A stretch of DNA of 64,000 nucleotides from Russula earlei (Eukaryota > Basidiomycota > Agaricomycetes > Russulales > Russulaceae): the NCBI GenBank assembly GCA_025769875.1, contig JAGFNK010000150.1:45603-109602 (forward strand), written 5' to 3'. Under the pieces are notes generated by a model. That model ran no database searches. It worked only from the letters and a program-made list of their open reading frames with translations, and was not told the origin of the DNA. A program made the translations under genes and the position numbers. Positions 1-11,516 of this stretch are shown piece by piece; within the stretch, counting starts at the first letter, position 1; each line of letters begins with the position of its first letter.

Positions 1-1092
1 CATCAGACATTAGGTTGTCAAGCTGGTGATGAACTCGGATGGAAGTATTGTTGGCCTGAAGGCGACTGCGGATGGCGGCGGTTTCTTTGGTGTGAGCCTG
101 GATCTCGTGAAGTCGATCAGCAAGTTGTCCTTGAAGGACGCTCAAGGCTCCTTGGATGGAGGCACGCTTGCCCTCCAAGACTTTCAACTGAAAAGAGGCA
201 GTGCGGAGGTGGTAGACATCGGCGAGGGCACCAGGGTCATGAAGGTTTTCGAGGGCCTGGGCGGCGTCAAAGTGAAAAGGATGGTCCTCGATTAGGAGGC
301 GGAGGTCAGAGGCGGTCACAGAAGGGTTGGGGGCAGAGACCACGGGTCAGGCAATGAGCTTTTCTCCATATGTGGGTTCTCCTCGACCCATAGTTCCCAG
401 AAGCATGGGCTCATTGTTATATAGGGCAACACGTAAGTACAGCAGAAGGCGTTTCCATCCATTAATGTGAATGTAAAAAGGGGGAACATGCGTGTAAGGT
501 TCGTAGATGAACCAAGGGGGGCCAGGGTGAGTAGGGTCCATTTCAGTCTGGGTGGGTGAAGGAGTTCCTTCGCGGATGGCAAGTGGGTTGAGGGTGGCGG
601 CAAGGTCCTGGAGTTCAGTTTCTTCTGGGACGATGAAGGTGCGTTGGTCAATGATGTGCTGGATGACCTTGAGAGAGGGGTTCTTGTTTGATGGTGGGAG
701 AAGGAGTGAGAATAGGTAGAGGAGACAAGTTAGGAGCAGGAGACGACATGGGAGTATTGTAAGTGGAGGTAGTGTGCTCGTGATGCCAGGCCGACCACTC
801 TGAAGAAGTGGGGGTATTTATGGAAGCTGACCATGTAATGTGATTCCATACCAAATCCGTAAGTACTGCTCTTTGTATGGATAGATGAAACTCTGAGAAA
901 CAAGGGTCCATCATGAGAAGTTGAAAGCTGCGGAAGTCGCCAGGGGAGAGAATTCCAGAAAAAAGTTGTTCCCTAGCGGCTATGTTAAAGATGGTGTGTC
1001 CACGGTCGGGGATAGTAGGGTCATTTACTGAATAGGAAGGGGGGTTACGAGAGTTAATTCAAGGGAGTAAGGTATGTTGTTGTATTGTAAGG
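1..1092 (-). pseudogene. Extra reading frame downstream of pol, unknown, coiled-coil C-terminal part
   Basis: After the pol stop the minus strand stays readable to the window edge, though no single frame is intact. From about 1090 to 650 it reads a Pro/Ser/Thr-rich protein (PSYSVNDPTIPD, then SGILSPGDFRSFQLLMMDP). A shift near 650 moves to the frame containing GPPWFIYEPYTHVPPFYI. A TGA at 347-349 follows, then an alpha-helical, heptad-rich stretch (LENLHDPGALADVYHLR, LKVLEGKRASIQGALSVL) that is still open at position 1. No family recognised. Its place between integrase and the 3' LTR is that of an accessory third gene. I see no signal peptide or membrane span. Confidence 0.5.
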
Positions 1093-1100
1093 TTTTGAAA

Positions 1101-4100
1101 TCAGTTTTCTAGGTCATCTAGACTTTTGTCTGAATGATGTGATTCTGTGGGGTCAAGGTCAGAGAGAGACATGGTACAGAGTTTAGTGGGTTGTCCCAGG
1201 TGGAACATGGTGATGGCATCTTGAGCGTTTTTAAGGTTAGAGAGGGGTTCCCACATGTCTTCAGCTGCAGAGTATCCTTTCCACCGAACCCTGTATTGAA
1301 GTCGGTTTCTATGGGTCCATTGGGCGGTGATTTTTTCGACTTCGTATTCTCCCAATAAGAGATCGGGTGGTGGTTCAGAGAAGTTCGGCCCGTGCTCGGC
1401 TGTTTCTGTGACCGGGGATAGGAGGGAGGCATGAAACACATTATGGATACTCCATTGGGGGGGAAGTTGGAGTTGGTAAGCAACATGAGAGATTCTCTTG
1501 GTGATGGTAAAGGGGCCGAACCACTTAGGATGGAACTTTTGAAACTGATGGGGGGTTTTTAGGTTAGTGCCCTCTAACCAAACCTTCTGCCCTTCTTCAA
1601 AACCCTTGAACTTAGTTTCCTTGACCCAATTGTTTTGTGTCCTCCTCATTACTTCTTGTGCTGCTTCCCTCATATCCTTCAGTGCTTGGAGTCGTTCTTG
1701 GATTCCAGGGAATTTGGACTTAAGTTGGGTACTGAGCCCTTGAGGGTTAAAGCCTATGAGAAGTTCGTATGGGGTTTTCTTGGTGGTGGTGGATTTGTGG
1801 GCGTTAAAGTGGTATTGGGCTATGGGGAGCCAGTGTGCCCATTCTTCCTGTTTCTCCCCAGTATAGATGCGTAGATACATTTCTAGGGTCTGATTGGTCC
1901 TTTCTGATTGTCCGTCAGTTTGGGGGTGGTAGGCGGTACTCAGATTTTGATTAATTCCAAGGATTCGGGAGATTTCTTGGAACAGGTTGGAAGTAAAGCG
2001 GGGGTCGCGATCAGAGATAATTTTGGAGGGAACTCTGGTCCATGGGAAGGCATAATGTAAGAATAGTTTGGCCATCTGCAGGGTTCCCATATCTTTACGG
2101 CAGGGTATGAATATAGCTGCTTTGGTGGAATCATGGTCAGTGATGGTCATGATGGCGTTATTTTCTTCTGATGGTGGGAGATCAACGATCCAATCAATGG
2201 CGATAGTTTGGAAGGGTTTTTGAAATTCTGGGGGAATGGGGTAAATTGGGGGGCGAGTTGGGTGTGTGGAAGACTTGTTGGTTTGACAGGTGGCACAGCC
2301 TCAAATGTAGTCCCTGATGAAGTAGGCCATTTTGGGCCACCAGAAGGATTCTTGAATTGAGTATAAGGTTCGGGCATTTCCCGTATGTCCGCCAAGGATG
2401 CTGTCATGATAGGTATGCAAAATGTTTTGTAAGAGGGGTTCTTGATATGGTACCACCAATTTTCCATCTTTGAACAGTGCATCTTCTTCCTCTTGAAGGC
2501 TGTGTTTGACCTTCCACATGAGGAGATCTGATCTTTGTTTTCTCTGTTTGGTTAGTACTTGCTCATAGAGGTCTTCCGTGTGAAGCGAACAAATAAAAAG
2601 TTTGTCAGGTAGTGCAGTGATGTTCTGGTTATCTCCCAACCCATCATTGTGGTCGGGTCGTCGTGAGAGGGTGTCTGCGCGATTGGAGATTCCGGGTTTG
2701 TGGTGAATTTCGAAGTGGTAATCTGTGAGAGTTGAGATGTATCCGGCAATCCTTCGGTTGATCTTGTGGGGGAGCCGATAGTGAGCCAAGTTAGCGTGGT
2801 CTGTAAAAATCTTGATGGGGTGTTTAGTCCCAACTAATAGGTATCGCCAGTGTTGGAGTGCGAGGATCAGAGCCAGGAACTCCCTATCCCAAACCGGGTA
2901 GTTCCTTTCTGCTTCATTGAATGCATGTGACATATTCCCGATCATTTTTCTCTTTCCTCTCTGGTCCTTTTGGAAAAGGATTGCTCCGGTGGCAAATTGT
3001 GAAGCGTCAGTTTCTAATTCATATGGGAGGTCGGGGTTGGCTGTGTACAGTTTAGGGTCATTGCAGACTGCTGATATCAAGGTTTCCAAAGCTGTGGTTG
3101 CTTCTGGGGTCCAGAGGAAGGGGGTTCCTTTCTTGATTGTGGAAAAAATGGGGCGAGCTATTTTTGCAAAGTCTCGGATAAAAGGTCGTTGGTAATTGAG
3201 GGTGCCCATGATTTGTTGTACCTGTTTCAGGTTGTTGGGAGGTCTCGGCCAGCTTTTGAGGCCATCCATTTTGACAGGGTCAATTTTGAGGGTTCCTTGA
3301 TTAATTCGGAAGCCCAGGAAGTCGATTTCTTCTTGTTCAAAGGCACACTTAGATGCCTTTAAGAAATAAGAGTCCCTTTCAAGAAGGTTGAGGAATTCAT
3401 GTGTAATTTGTTGGTGAAGGTGTTCCTCTCCTGAGTTTGTGGCTATTGCTACGTCATCTAGGTAGTTGCAGGTGTTTTCTGGGTACTTTAGGAGCCAGGG
3501 TCGGAGGGTGTGGTTCATTGCTCGTTGGAAAGCTGCTGGGGCATTGGTAAAGCCAAAGCCCATTACCATGGGGACAAAGGTACCGAACTGGGTTTTGAAC
3601 GCACCTTTGTGTCGATCTTCTGGGTGGATCAAGATGTTGTTGTAGCCAGCTCTGACATCGAATTTGCTGAAGGTGGTTTTGCCCCTTAATTTGTGTAATT
3701 GTTCTTCCATGTTTGGTAAGGCGTGGTAGTCAGGGACTGTGGCGTTATTAAGTTTTCTGTAATCTACTACCATTCACGGGGCAGTGCCGTCCTTTTTCTG
3801 GACAAAGAAGACAGGGGATATGAAGTCCAAAACACCATCCTTGATGAAACCTTTGGCTAGGTCCTCTTGTATTTGTCTTGACAATTCTTGTTTTTCATTT
3901 TGGGGGAGTGGGTAAGTTCGACAATCAAGGAACTTGGGGGCGTCCGGTTTTAAGATGATTCTGAAGTCGAGTTCTCCCCAACTGGGTGGGAGTCGTTTGG
4001 CTGCTTCTTCTGAGAAGACTTTCTGGTGTCGTGAGTATTCTGGGGGAATGGTGGTTATCCTTATTTGTGCGATCTGGATTCTTGGTGGTTTGGTTAGGGG

Positions 4101-4543
4101 GATGGGGGTGAGAAGGACCCCTAAGTGGTTTCTTAGATGGCCAGTGCTCCAGTTGACAAGGGGGTTAATCGCTTTTAGGAAGGGGTAGCCGAGAATTATT
4201 CTATCCTCTCCTAAGTTTGTGATGTAAAAGGTGAGAAGTCATGTGGTGGGGCCATGCCGCACAGCCATATGAGCATAATGGGTTAGTGCTCCTCCCTGGT
4301 TATTGGTACCATCCACGTTAATGATGGGTCTGGGGGTCCTGAGGGTTCGGAGTGGAATCTGTAATTTTCCCACGATTCCTTGACTGATGAAATTTTCTGT
4401 TGCTCCACTGTCGAGGAGCACCTGTCCAGTCTTTCCATTGGTTGTTAGCATAAAAGGAACTTTCATTGAGTTTTCTTTATGGTTGACAATGGTATCTATT
4501 TGGGCCTCTGTGCCGACTGTCGCACTTTGGCCTAGAGAAAATC
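1101..4543 (-). pseudogene. pol: Pol: protease, reverse transcriptase, RNase H, integrase with chromodomain
   Basis: One reading frame from just after a TAA near 4545 to 1101. Order seen: aspartic protease (LLDSGATENF, about 4400), reverse transcriptase with the YLDD catalytic box (about 3455), RNase H (TDASQF, TDHANL), the integrase HHCC zinc region (HDSILGGH then CATC), integrase core with D, D and E (ITDHD, SDRDPRF, TDGQSERTN), and a chromodomain at the C terminus (VEKI, RWKGYSAAEDMWEP). In-frame TGA codons occur after HGPTT (4239), before MVVDYRKL (3774) and after FIRDYI (2301). In each place the family commonly has Arg, so CGA to TGA is likely. The frame is +1 relative to gag, and a stop now separates them. 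Confidence 0.9.
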
Positions 4544-4572
4544 CTCCTTAGGATGAGATCCCAGATCTTGGC

Positions 4573-6009
4573 TCATTCCTCAGCTGGTAGGGTTTTCATG
4601 CATGCTACCATGGAAGCTGGTTCTTCTTCTTTAGATGGCTCTGGGGTAGGTTCAGTGACTCGGGCTTTAGAAGTGGTGGGAGCTGTATTTTTAGGGCATT
4701 CCCAGCTAAGGTGGCCTTTCTCCCTGCAACAGAAGCAACATCCTTCTTTTGCTAATTGTTTTCTTTCTTCTTCAGTGAGCTTCTTAAAATTGGACTTGGC
4801 AGCGTCTACTTGCATTCGGTCAGAGTGGTGGTGTTTATGTTCTGAAGGGGAGTGTGTGTTTTTTCCTTTAAGCTTCTCCCTGATGGTGATGAAGTGTCGA
4901 TGCTGTCTTCTGGCTTCCTCCTTCCATTCTTGGAGAGTGGTGGGCCAGACATCTCTGTTCAGAATTGTGTGGTAGAGTCCAATTTTTAGGCCATTTTTGA
5001 AGCTTTCAATGGCAATTACATCTGTTTCTGGCCACCCAGTTTTGTTCAGGAGTTGTTCAAAGGTGGAAATGTAGTCATCAAGGGAGTCCTTCATTACATG
5101 TTTGACAATAGCTGCTTGGGCATCTTCTTTCTCCGCCGTGTTAGTAAACTTGAATGTGAAGTCCGTGACAAAGTCACTCCATAATGCTTCGTCCATCCTA
5201 TTGACGGGGTTTTGGGTCCTGGTTACTTTTTCCCTGAGTGCAGTTGCTTGTGAGTTGACCCATTCTTCGACTTTTTCTCCTTGAATATAGGAGAGGGCCA
5301 GCATCATTCGTTTGGAAGGGGAAACCATTACTGCTTTATCATCATTGAGGCCCCAGAACAGATTAAATTCCATGATGAATCATTTTGTTTTGTTTCTTTC
5401 CCCAGTGAAAGCTGTGGGTTCTTTACCGCTAAGGGATCCATTAGTGCCTTGTGGCGCAGGAGCAGCTGCTTGAGGGGGGGGAACGATGATTGGAGGGGGC
5501 TGAGCGGCCATCTGGGGAGCCTGGACAGCGGCTTGGGGTGGTTGTACAGCGATTTGGGGTTGGGCTGCCATAATGAATTCTGGGGGGTTCTGTGGTTCAA
5601 GCTCTAGGTCTTCAATGGGTTCCTGGTTTCCAAGAGGGTCCTCTGGTTCTAATGCAGGGGATTCAAAGGGTGTCTGAGTTTCAACAGCATTTTCTGGTTC
5701 AGGGGGGTTGCCTTCTGTAGAGGAGGCTTCTGATTCTGATGGTGGTTCGTAGTGAGGGTTGTTTTCCCTCCAGTAGCCTAATCCAAGGGTGTTTCCAAGG
5801 AGTTCTAGGTCTAGGTGAGTGTAGAGCTGTCCTCTTCTAAGTCGTAGTTCAAACCAACGATTGTTGATGAATTCGACTGGTAGTTCTTTGTTGTTTTCGG
5901 TGGCAATGTAGCAGAGGAAGGTGTGAAAGCTGTCCCAAGTGGCAGCTCCTACAACGTGTTCGGGGAGGTCAGGGGATGGTCTGGGCTGGACGCGGACCCA
6001 ATGGTTCAA
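4573..6009 (-). pseudogene. gag: Gag polyprotein, chromovirus 1
   Basis: Reads from ATG at 6009 to a stop at 4573, 38 bp inside the LTR. The first 210 residues hold a small conserved head followed by a Glu/Pro and then Ala/Gln/Pro-rich linker. The next part is a retrotransposon gag domain (start near FTGERNK, then EFNLFWGLN). Near the C terminus is a CCHC zinc knuckle (CFCCREKGHLSWEC) for nucleic-acid binding. One in-frame TGA (5380-5382) splits the two halves; the frame is otherwise continuous, so a single C-to-T change of CGA is the likely cause. Capsid assembly role is known of the family. Confidence 0.88.
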
Positions 6010-6047
6010 TGGTTGATCTCCAGAATGGAGTAAGGAAGCTTAGCTTG

Positions 6048-6652
6048 TGTAACGGCGTTGCGGCCGCAAGAGCGTTAGCTCAGAGTTCAGTGGGGCCAAG
6101 TCCCTGTGACTTGGTTCAAGGGTTCAGTGGGGCCGGCTCAAAGAGACCGGATCAAAGGTTTAGCATCTCAAGGCTGAGTCAAACAATGACTCAGTCCGCA
6201 GACAGAGTTGATCTTCTGGTTTCACAGAAGAGGAGAACGATGAGAGAGAGGCAGAGGAGGAAGAGGAACACAAGGGTTCCTTGAGGTGTGCTCAGGTCAG
6301 GCAAGATGAAAGCCAGCACAACACAAGTTGTGATTGAAAGATAGTACAGGACAAAGGGATGTGACAGGAGATGGGACAAAGCTAAGCTTGGGGCATTCCC
6401 CAGCTTCTACAGGTGCTTAAATACTGTATGTAGCAAGGCTGTACAGTACTATAAGCAGAACAATAGATAAAGGTGAACCAATAGCAAAGATAACTCAACA
6501 ATAGGTGAAACACAATAGGTGAAACACAATAAGTGAAACAGTAAGGGACCATCACATCAAGGGACAAAGTGGTAACCAAGGGAAAGAGGGTGATAAGGAG
6601 GAACTGTAACAAAAGAATTATGGACGAACCAACAAGGGGGTAAATTACAACA
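6048..6652 (-). repeat. 5' LTR of chromovirus 1 (LTR family 1)
   Basis: 605-bp block bounded by TG and CA (plus strand starts TGTAACGGCG and ends ATTACAACA). It is about 90% or more like the solo LTR at 46098-46717, which fixes both boundaries. It lies immediately upstream of gag on the minus strand. It holds three 14-bp tandem units of the form AATAGGTGAAACAC near 6510-6550. The other copy has five. A TATA-like stretch and start site were not assigned. Confidence 0.9.
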
Positions 6653-7109
6653 TATGATGTATATAATAAATTAATATGCATTTTTTTTTCTGTTGTCATT
6701 TGCATCTTTGCATATATGGGGTTCACATGATGTGTCAGTGTCATACTCAGAGTCGAGCAGCCCAACTCAAGCTCAACATCTGGATGCTTGCAGCCCCATT
6801 TTCACCAGAGCTGCATATACAAAATTTGCACAAAGATGTGCACCCACACATTGGTGACACATATTCTGCCTTACTGACATGCTTGCAATACCCCATTTGG
6901 AAGGAGTGGAAGGAAGGGTTAGAAAAATTATTTTACATATCACATGTAAACCCAGAAAATCACACCAAAAAATGACTCATATTTGAAATGGACTCATATT
7001 AGTTTATTATGTCACTTACATCACACCTGTCATTCCCATCACTCCTGGAAAATCCTGAAATCCAAGTTCAAGTTCAAGATTCAGGAGTTCTTGGTTGGGA
7101 GAAGGGGCC
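6653..7109. mobile_element. Harbinger-type miniature element, left part lost to chromovirus 1
   Basis: Same sequence as the nearly complete copy at 9329-9869 and the copy at 35440. The right terminus is intact: GGTTGGGAGAAGGGGCC followed by TAA (7110-7112), the 3-bp target type of PIF/Harbinger elements. The left terminus is missing because the chromovirus LTR ends at 6652 inside it (other copies read GTGATATGATG across this point). A 63-codon frame starting at 6784 is shared with other copies. Confidence 0.8.
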
Positions 7110-7112
7110 TAA

Positions 7113-8821
7113 GGAAACATTGGGGATTACATGCAATATTGCATGTATCTCCCATGTAGCTTTGCCTAATGGCATATTTGTTGTGTTCCTTTCTAGCTGC
7201 TTCAGTCCATTCTGCAAAGGTGGTAGGTAGGGTTTCCCTTGTTAGGATGTTGTTGAGGAGTGGCCTGCTAAGACCTCTAGCAAAATAGTCCAGAGTTCCA
7301 TTTGCATTTAGGTCATATCCTGCATCATTGGCAAGGTTGGTAACAGTGACATTATAAGAGTCCAGGTCAGGTCCTTGTTGCCTTAGAACAGCTAGTTTAT
7401 TGAATGTGTTTTGCCTCTTATTAGTATGGGTGAAGGCATTGTTAAACGCAGTTCTAAAGTTGTTCTATAGAGCTTTGTAGGTCCTGAGTATCCCAGCAGT
7501 GTTGACACTGTTGTTGAGTGTTTCTAGTTGAGTGTCAACACAATGTGTTAAGATCCTGATAGATCTTATTACTGACTCTTAGTGAAAGAGTTGCTTGATA
7601 TAGTTCAAGCACTAAACTTTGAATTCTTGAAGAATAGATGTAAGAGAAGAGAAGGGCCTCTTTCACTTAGAGTGATAACTTGGTTTTTAGAGAATCTTGA
7701 CAAGATAGTTATTTCTTGTAAAAGACTAAGTCAAGCATAAGGCTCGACTCTTGGTACATCTAAGTATTTATATGATATCTCAATAACAGCTGATCTGATT
7801 CATACAAGACTTGGGGAGCAGATAGCTGAGAACCAGTAGTATCCAAAATTGTAAATTGCAATTTGAAAGCATCAGAAATGACTCACACATGAGTCATTCT
7901 TTTCTAGTATCTGTCATCAAACTGTAAGCAATGAATAAGCAGTCACTCAGCAAGCCAGTAAGCAATCACTAAGCAATCACTAAGCAAATCACTAAGCAAC
8001 AATAAGCAGGGATGAGTCACCAAAGCATAGGTAAGCAAAGCAGATGAGAACACAAGAATCCTAACACAATGGTCCACATTAGGGCCTCTTATAAAGGATA
8101 GGCAAGCATTGACTCGTCTATAGGGATCGCTGAAGAGAGAGTTCTCATCATTTATATTGCAAAAGATGGCAAACTCTCTCATGAATTTGGAGGATTGGGA
8201 GCAGTCTCCATCAAAGATAGATGGTGGGTTTTCCCTGACCGCTCCATTGGAAGGGATTGGGACTAAGGCTGCCATTGTTTAGGGGCTAGGTGGAGGAGAA
8301 GGAGTAGGAGTTCTGAGTGGAGTAGGAGGAGAAGGGGGTCAAGGAGTAGGTATGCAGGCAACCCCAAAGATCCTTTGGGGTATGGGGATTGGTTCAATGT
8401 GGGCATGGCTTCTACTGCTAGATGTATAGGTGATAACCTAGGTGAAGGTTGTGTAGTTTGAGGTCAAGAGGAAGGTTGATTGGATTCTTCTGCAGAAGAT
8501 AAACAATGTCTTCTCAGAGAGGGTGAAGGTTGATAGTGAAAGAGTTGGTACTGGGGATCTGATTGGTCCCAAGTTCCTAACTCATGTTCTTCATTATCAA
8601 GAAGAAGGCCTTCATGAGTGGTGTATTTGAGGTGAAGTCCAACTTCTCATCTATCAAGTTTGTACTGTACCAACATCTGTTGATAAGCTTTACCAGTGAT
8701 TCATTTGGGTAGATTGTCTTGATTGCATCAAGTGACAGTTTGGTGTTTCAAGAGGGTTAGATGAGGAAGCGGGTTCAATAGAAGGTTCATGGATGACAGG
8801 TATTTCCAATGTAGAAGCCAT
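7113..8821 (-). pseudogene. Degenerate gag of another gypsy-type element, split by a solo LTR
   Basis: Minus strand. The upstream part (8821 to about 8285) begins MASTLEIPV and is frame-shifted. It still shows a head resembling the gag head of chromovirus 1 (LHLKYTTHEGLLL, then ELGTWDQSDPQYQ). The gag core starts at 8275 (MAALVPIPSNG, then FDGDCSQSSKFMREF). It is interrupted by the LTR at 7546-8066 and continues with TFNKLAVLRQQGPDLDSY and LDYFARGLSRPLLNNIL. One in-frame TAG sits in the piece left of the LTR. The fragment ends at the miniature element at 7109. No zinc knuckle or pol remains. Confidence 0.72.
7546..8066. repeat. Solo LTR, family 5, inserted in gag remnant
   Basis: 521 bp with ends TGTTAAGATCC and ATCCTAACA, flanked on both sides by the 5-bp duplication CAATG (7541-7545 and 8067-8071). 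Removing the LTR and one duplication restores the gag reading frame (NVDHCV then DTQLETL). No internal retrotransposon sequence is present, so it is a recombination remnant. No second copy in the window, so family and orientation are unassigned. Confidence 0.9.
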
Positions 8822-9328
8822 TGTGAAATGTTACGCTTGGTCTGATGTCATGGTAATGAGCCATGTCAGTTTTCAAGCCTGAAGTCAAGTTTGATAGTAG
8901 AAGTGTGGCCAAGAGAACAGGCCAATTCCCATTGTAAAGAGTAAGGATCCCTGCAGTGGTTGAAGTGTTTTATGCTAAGCAGGTTATGGCCAATAGACCC
9001 TTCCTATTACAACTCAGTCCATTGAGAGCTATGGTAAGCTTGTAATGAGATAGACTAGGGCCAGTTCCACTAGCTATCCATCATAGACCTTGAACACACA
9101 GAGAGAAGAGGAAGGTAGGTCTTGAAGGAGGAGAGCTCTTCTCAGTAGAGTGAAGAGAGACTCTTAGGGGAGGAAGGGATAGGGAGAGAGTAGATGGTGA
9201 ATGGTGTGTGTGTGTGGAGAGTTGATGAAATGGAGAGGTGGATGTGGTTTGAGGATTAGGAGTAGGTGGGTTGCAGGCAAATATGTTTGGACAAATATAG
9301 GTTGGATTCTACAAGAGACCAAGCTTAA
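8822..9328. other. Stretch upstream of the gag remnant, nothing recognised
   Basis: About 500 bp of purine-rich sequence, with a short GT run near 9209. It is probably the 5' region of the gag remnant at 7113-8821, but no LTR boundary, gene or paired repeat could be identified. Confidence 0.4.
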
Positions 9329-9869
9329 GCCCCTTTTACCAACCAAGAATTCTTGAATCTTGAACTTGAACTTGGATTTCGGGATTTTCTGGGAGTGACA
9401 GGTGTGACAGGTGTGATGTAAGTGACATAATAAACTAATATGAGTCTATTTCAAATATGAGTTATTTTTCGGTGTGATTTGCTGGGTTTACATGTGATAT
9501 GTAAAATATTTTTTCTAACCCTTCCTTCCACTCCTGCCAAGTGGGGTATTGCAAGCATGTCATCAAGGCAGAATATGTGTCACCAATGTGTGGGTGCACA
9601 TCTTTGTGCACATTTTGTATGTGCAGCTCTGGTGAAAATGGGGCTGCAAGCACCCAGATGTTGAGCTCAAGTCAGACAAGTTTGACGCTGACACATCATG
9701 TGTAACCCCATATATGCGAATATGCAAATGATGACAGAAAAAAATGCATATTAATTTATTATATACATCATATCACTTACATCACTCCTGTCACTCCTGT
9801 CACTCCCAGAAAATCCTAAAATCCAAGTTCAAGTTCAAGATTCAAGAATTCTCGGTTGGTAAAAGGGGC
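9329..9869. mobile_element. Harbinger-type miniature element, nearly full length
   Basis: About 540 bp with inverted ends: GCCCCTTTTACCAACC at the left and GGTTGGTAAAAGGGGC at the right. Inner arms continue as imperfect inverted repeats (GAATCTTGAACTTGAACTTGG and its complement). Copies or fragments occur at 6653, 35440 and 63767, two of them inside a TAA target. This copy lost a terminal base at each end and shows no clean TAA pair. The terminal sequence resembles the start of the PIF/Harbinger element at 47069 (GGCCCC, then AACTGAGA), which suggests it is mobilised by that transposase type. Confidence 0.8.
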
Positions 9870-10280
9870 AATAGTATGTGTAACCCTAGTCCCATATGTG
9901 TATATACTAAAGTTCTATCTAACACATAATATCTATGAGCAGATCTAGAACCTTGTATGAAGGTCTTTGCCTTCTTTGATCCATTCAGGTTCTGGTTCAA
10001 CAATTGCCAGAGGAGCAACAGCATGCAGAGTCACAGATGTGTTGGGTACAGTCTTTGGAATTTCACAAAATGTGACACCCAAATCTGGACTGTTGGACTT
10101 TGTCAGCAGAGTGGTGCTTGAACATCTTCACAATTCAGAAAATCAATATAATTATTATTATTTAATGATAAGAATAAATTACTTGATAACAGAAGTTGTT
10201 GTACTCAAAATGGAAATTGTGGCATAATTGTGGCATAACAGAGGGTCAATGTCATGCCACACTCTTCCACTGCAATGATG
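9870..10280. other. Unassigned stretch
   Basis: About 410 bp, A+T rich, with no supported gene or repeat. Short open frames on both strands carry no recognisable motif. Confidence 0.4.
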
Positions 10281-10748
10281 CCCACCCACCACATCCCGCT
10301 CCCTCACACCTCTGCCATCCTGCCAGCAACAGACTTTGTATCCTTGCAATCACAATGGGGATGCCCTCCTGACAAATTGGCACCACACAAAGGCTGAACA
10401 GCCCTGCCAATACCACTCCCTCATCACCTCCATCATCCTGCCAACACACACCATGCAACTGCAATCACCTTTGCACACACATTCTCCTGACAAACCAATG
10501 TACACTTGGGCCAAACAGTCCCACCCAATGCCACTCCCCTGCCTTCATCATCTTGCCTTCAATGTGTGCTGTGCTGTCATGCACACACCCTCCCGACAAA
10601 TCAATACACCACACAAATGCAGAATGGCCCCACCCAATGCCACTCCCTCACTGCCTCTATCATGCCAGCACATGCTGCACAATCGTGATTGCCTTTGTGA
10701 ACATGTTCTCCTGACAAACCAGTGAACCCCAAAATGAAGGCCAAATGG
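10281..10748. repeat. Degenerate tandem repeat, four units of 109-121 bp
   Basis: Four head-to-tail units: 10281-10401, 10402-10518, 10519-10627 and 10628-10748. Each carries in the same order CACTCCCT, CATCNTCCTGCCA or a variant, a CAATCAC-like block, TCTCCTGACAAA or CCTCCCGACAAA, and an end resembling GCCAAACAG. Units are only moderately similar, so the array is old. The flanking sequence has a comparable C/A-rich composition. Confidence 0.7.
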
Positions 10749-10927
10749 TCCTGCCTAACACCACCCTCAATGTCACCAAGTGGCATTCTGGCTTTCAGGT
10801 GCTTTCTTTCATTTTCCCATTTCTTTTCTTCATGCTCTTGCCTCTGGTCTAGGGTATGCAGGAGGGCCTGATGGACCTCCAGAATTGGAACCATCGCAGT
10901 GTGCACAGTGGAGATGACGCTCCACAT
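10601..10927 (-). other. Weak open frame, heptad-rich, possibly a gene remnant
   Basis: A 108-codon minus-strand frame begins MWSVISTVHTAMVPILEV and continues with a charged helical stretch (LDQRQEHEEKKWENER). It then enters the tandem repeat. On the plus strand a polypyrimidine run ending TCTAG at about 10852 resembles a splice acceptor. No family was recognised, and the frame may be chance. From 10928 to 11440 only a polypyrimidine tract (about 11075-11125) stands out. Confidence 0.2.
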
Positions 10928-11442
10928 GCCACAGCTGCTCCCCCAGCGCCTGCATGCTCACTGCGCACTCAACCCTGCTGCCATCATCCCACCCACAAGA
11001 CACATCACATGATTGTGATCACCTTCATGCATGCTCACCCGCCTCCAACTTGATTTGTCATGCTTCTAGGCTTTTCTTTTCTTTCTTTTCTCTTTCCTTT
11101 TTTCTTTCCTTTCTAATAGCTACCCAACTTTGGTCTATAAGCATGTACCTTCAAGTAGGCTAGTCTACAATAATAGAACCTGAGTTTATCATTCTGAGTC
11201 CTGCACATGGTCCCTTGAACAGTAACAGCACCAGCCTTCTAGTCAAGCCCTTAGATTAAGTTTAAATATTATTTATTTTGTTTTACTTAACTCTTGAATA
11301 CACCATTATGAAACTTAAGAATTGTGTGTAATTATCATCTGCATTTGAAAACAATTGTGGAGTTGATGGAAATTGCCTTGAGGAGCCAAGTTGGTGGGGC
11401 ACCTGCCTTTTCTGGAGCATGACACTTTTTGCGAAAAGATGT

Positions 11443-11497
11443 CCACTACTATCACTAACCAGGAACTCACCAATTCACTACCATCTCACCAGTCACA
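11443..11497. repeat. Dispersed repeat, left copy of an inverted pair
   Basis: ACTATCACTAACCAGGAACTC and CAATTCACTACCATCTCACC recur in reverse complement at about 18165-18215 (there GGCGAGATGGTACTGAATTGG and CCGGTTAGTGATAGT). The two copies point inward over 6.7 kb that includes a solo LTR and element C. This could be the terminal pair of a larger, later-invaded DNA transposon. Confidence 0.55.
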
Positions 11498-11516
11498 AAA
11501 TGTCATGAAAGTAACA

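Larger units (their letters stand above)
1..6652 (-). mobile_element. Ty3/gypsy chromovirus 1, decayed, left end outside window
   Basis: LTR retrotransposon read right to left: LTR (6048-6652), gag, protease, reverse transcriptase, RNase H, integrase with chromodomain, then an extra downstream frame that runs off the window. Gene order PR-RT-RH-INT and the chromodomain place it in the chromovirus branch of Ty3/gypsy. The 3' LTR is not in the window. It inserted into a Harbinger-type miniature element whose remainder starts at 6653. Premature stops are TGA throughout, so the copy is inactive. Start 1 is the window edge, not the element end. Confidence 0.9.

Noticed and set aside
2301..5382. 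In-frame TGA codons as evidence of recoding or a changed genetic code
   Set aside because: They occur only in decayed mobile elements and fit CGA-to-TGA decay. The intact C2H2 gene uses ordinary codons and ends in TAA.
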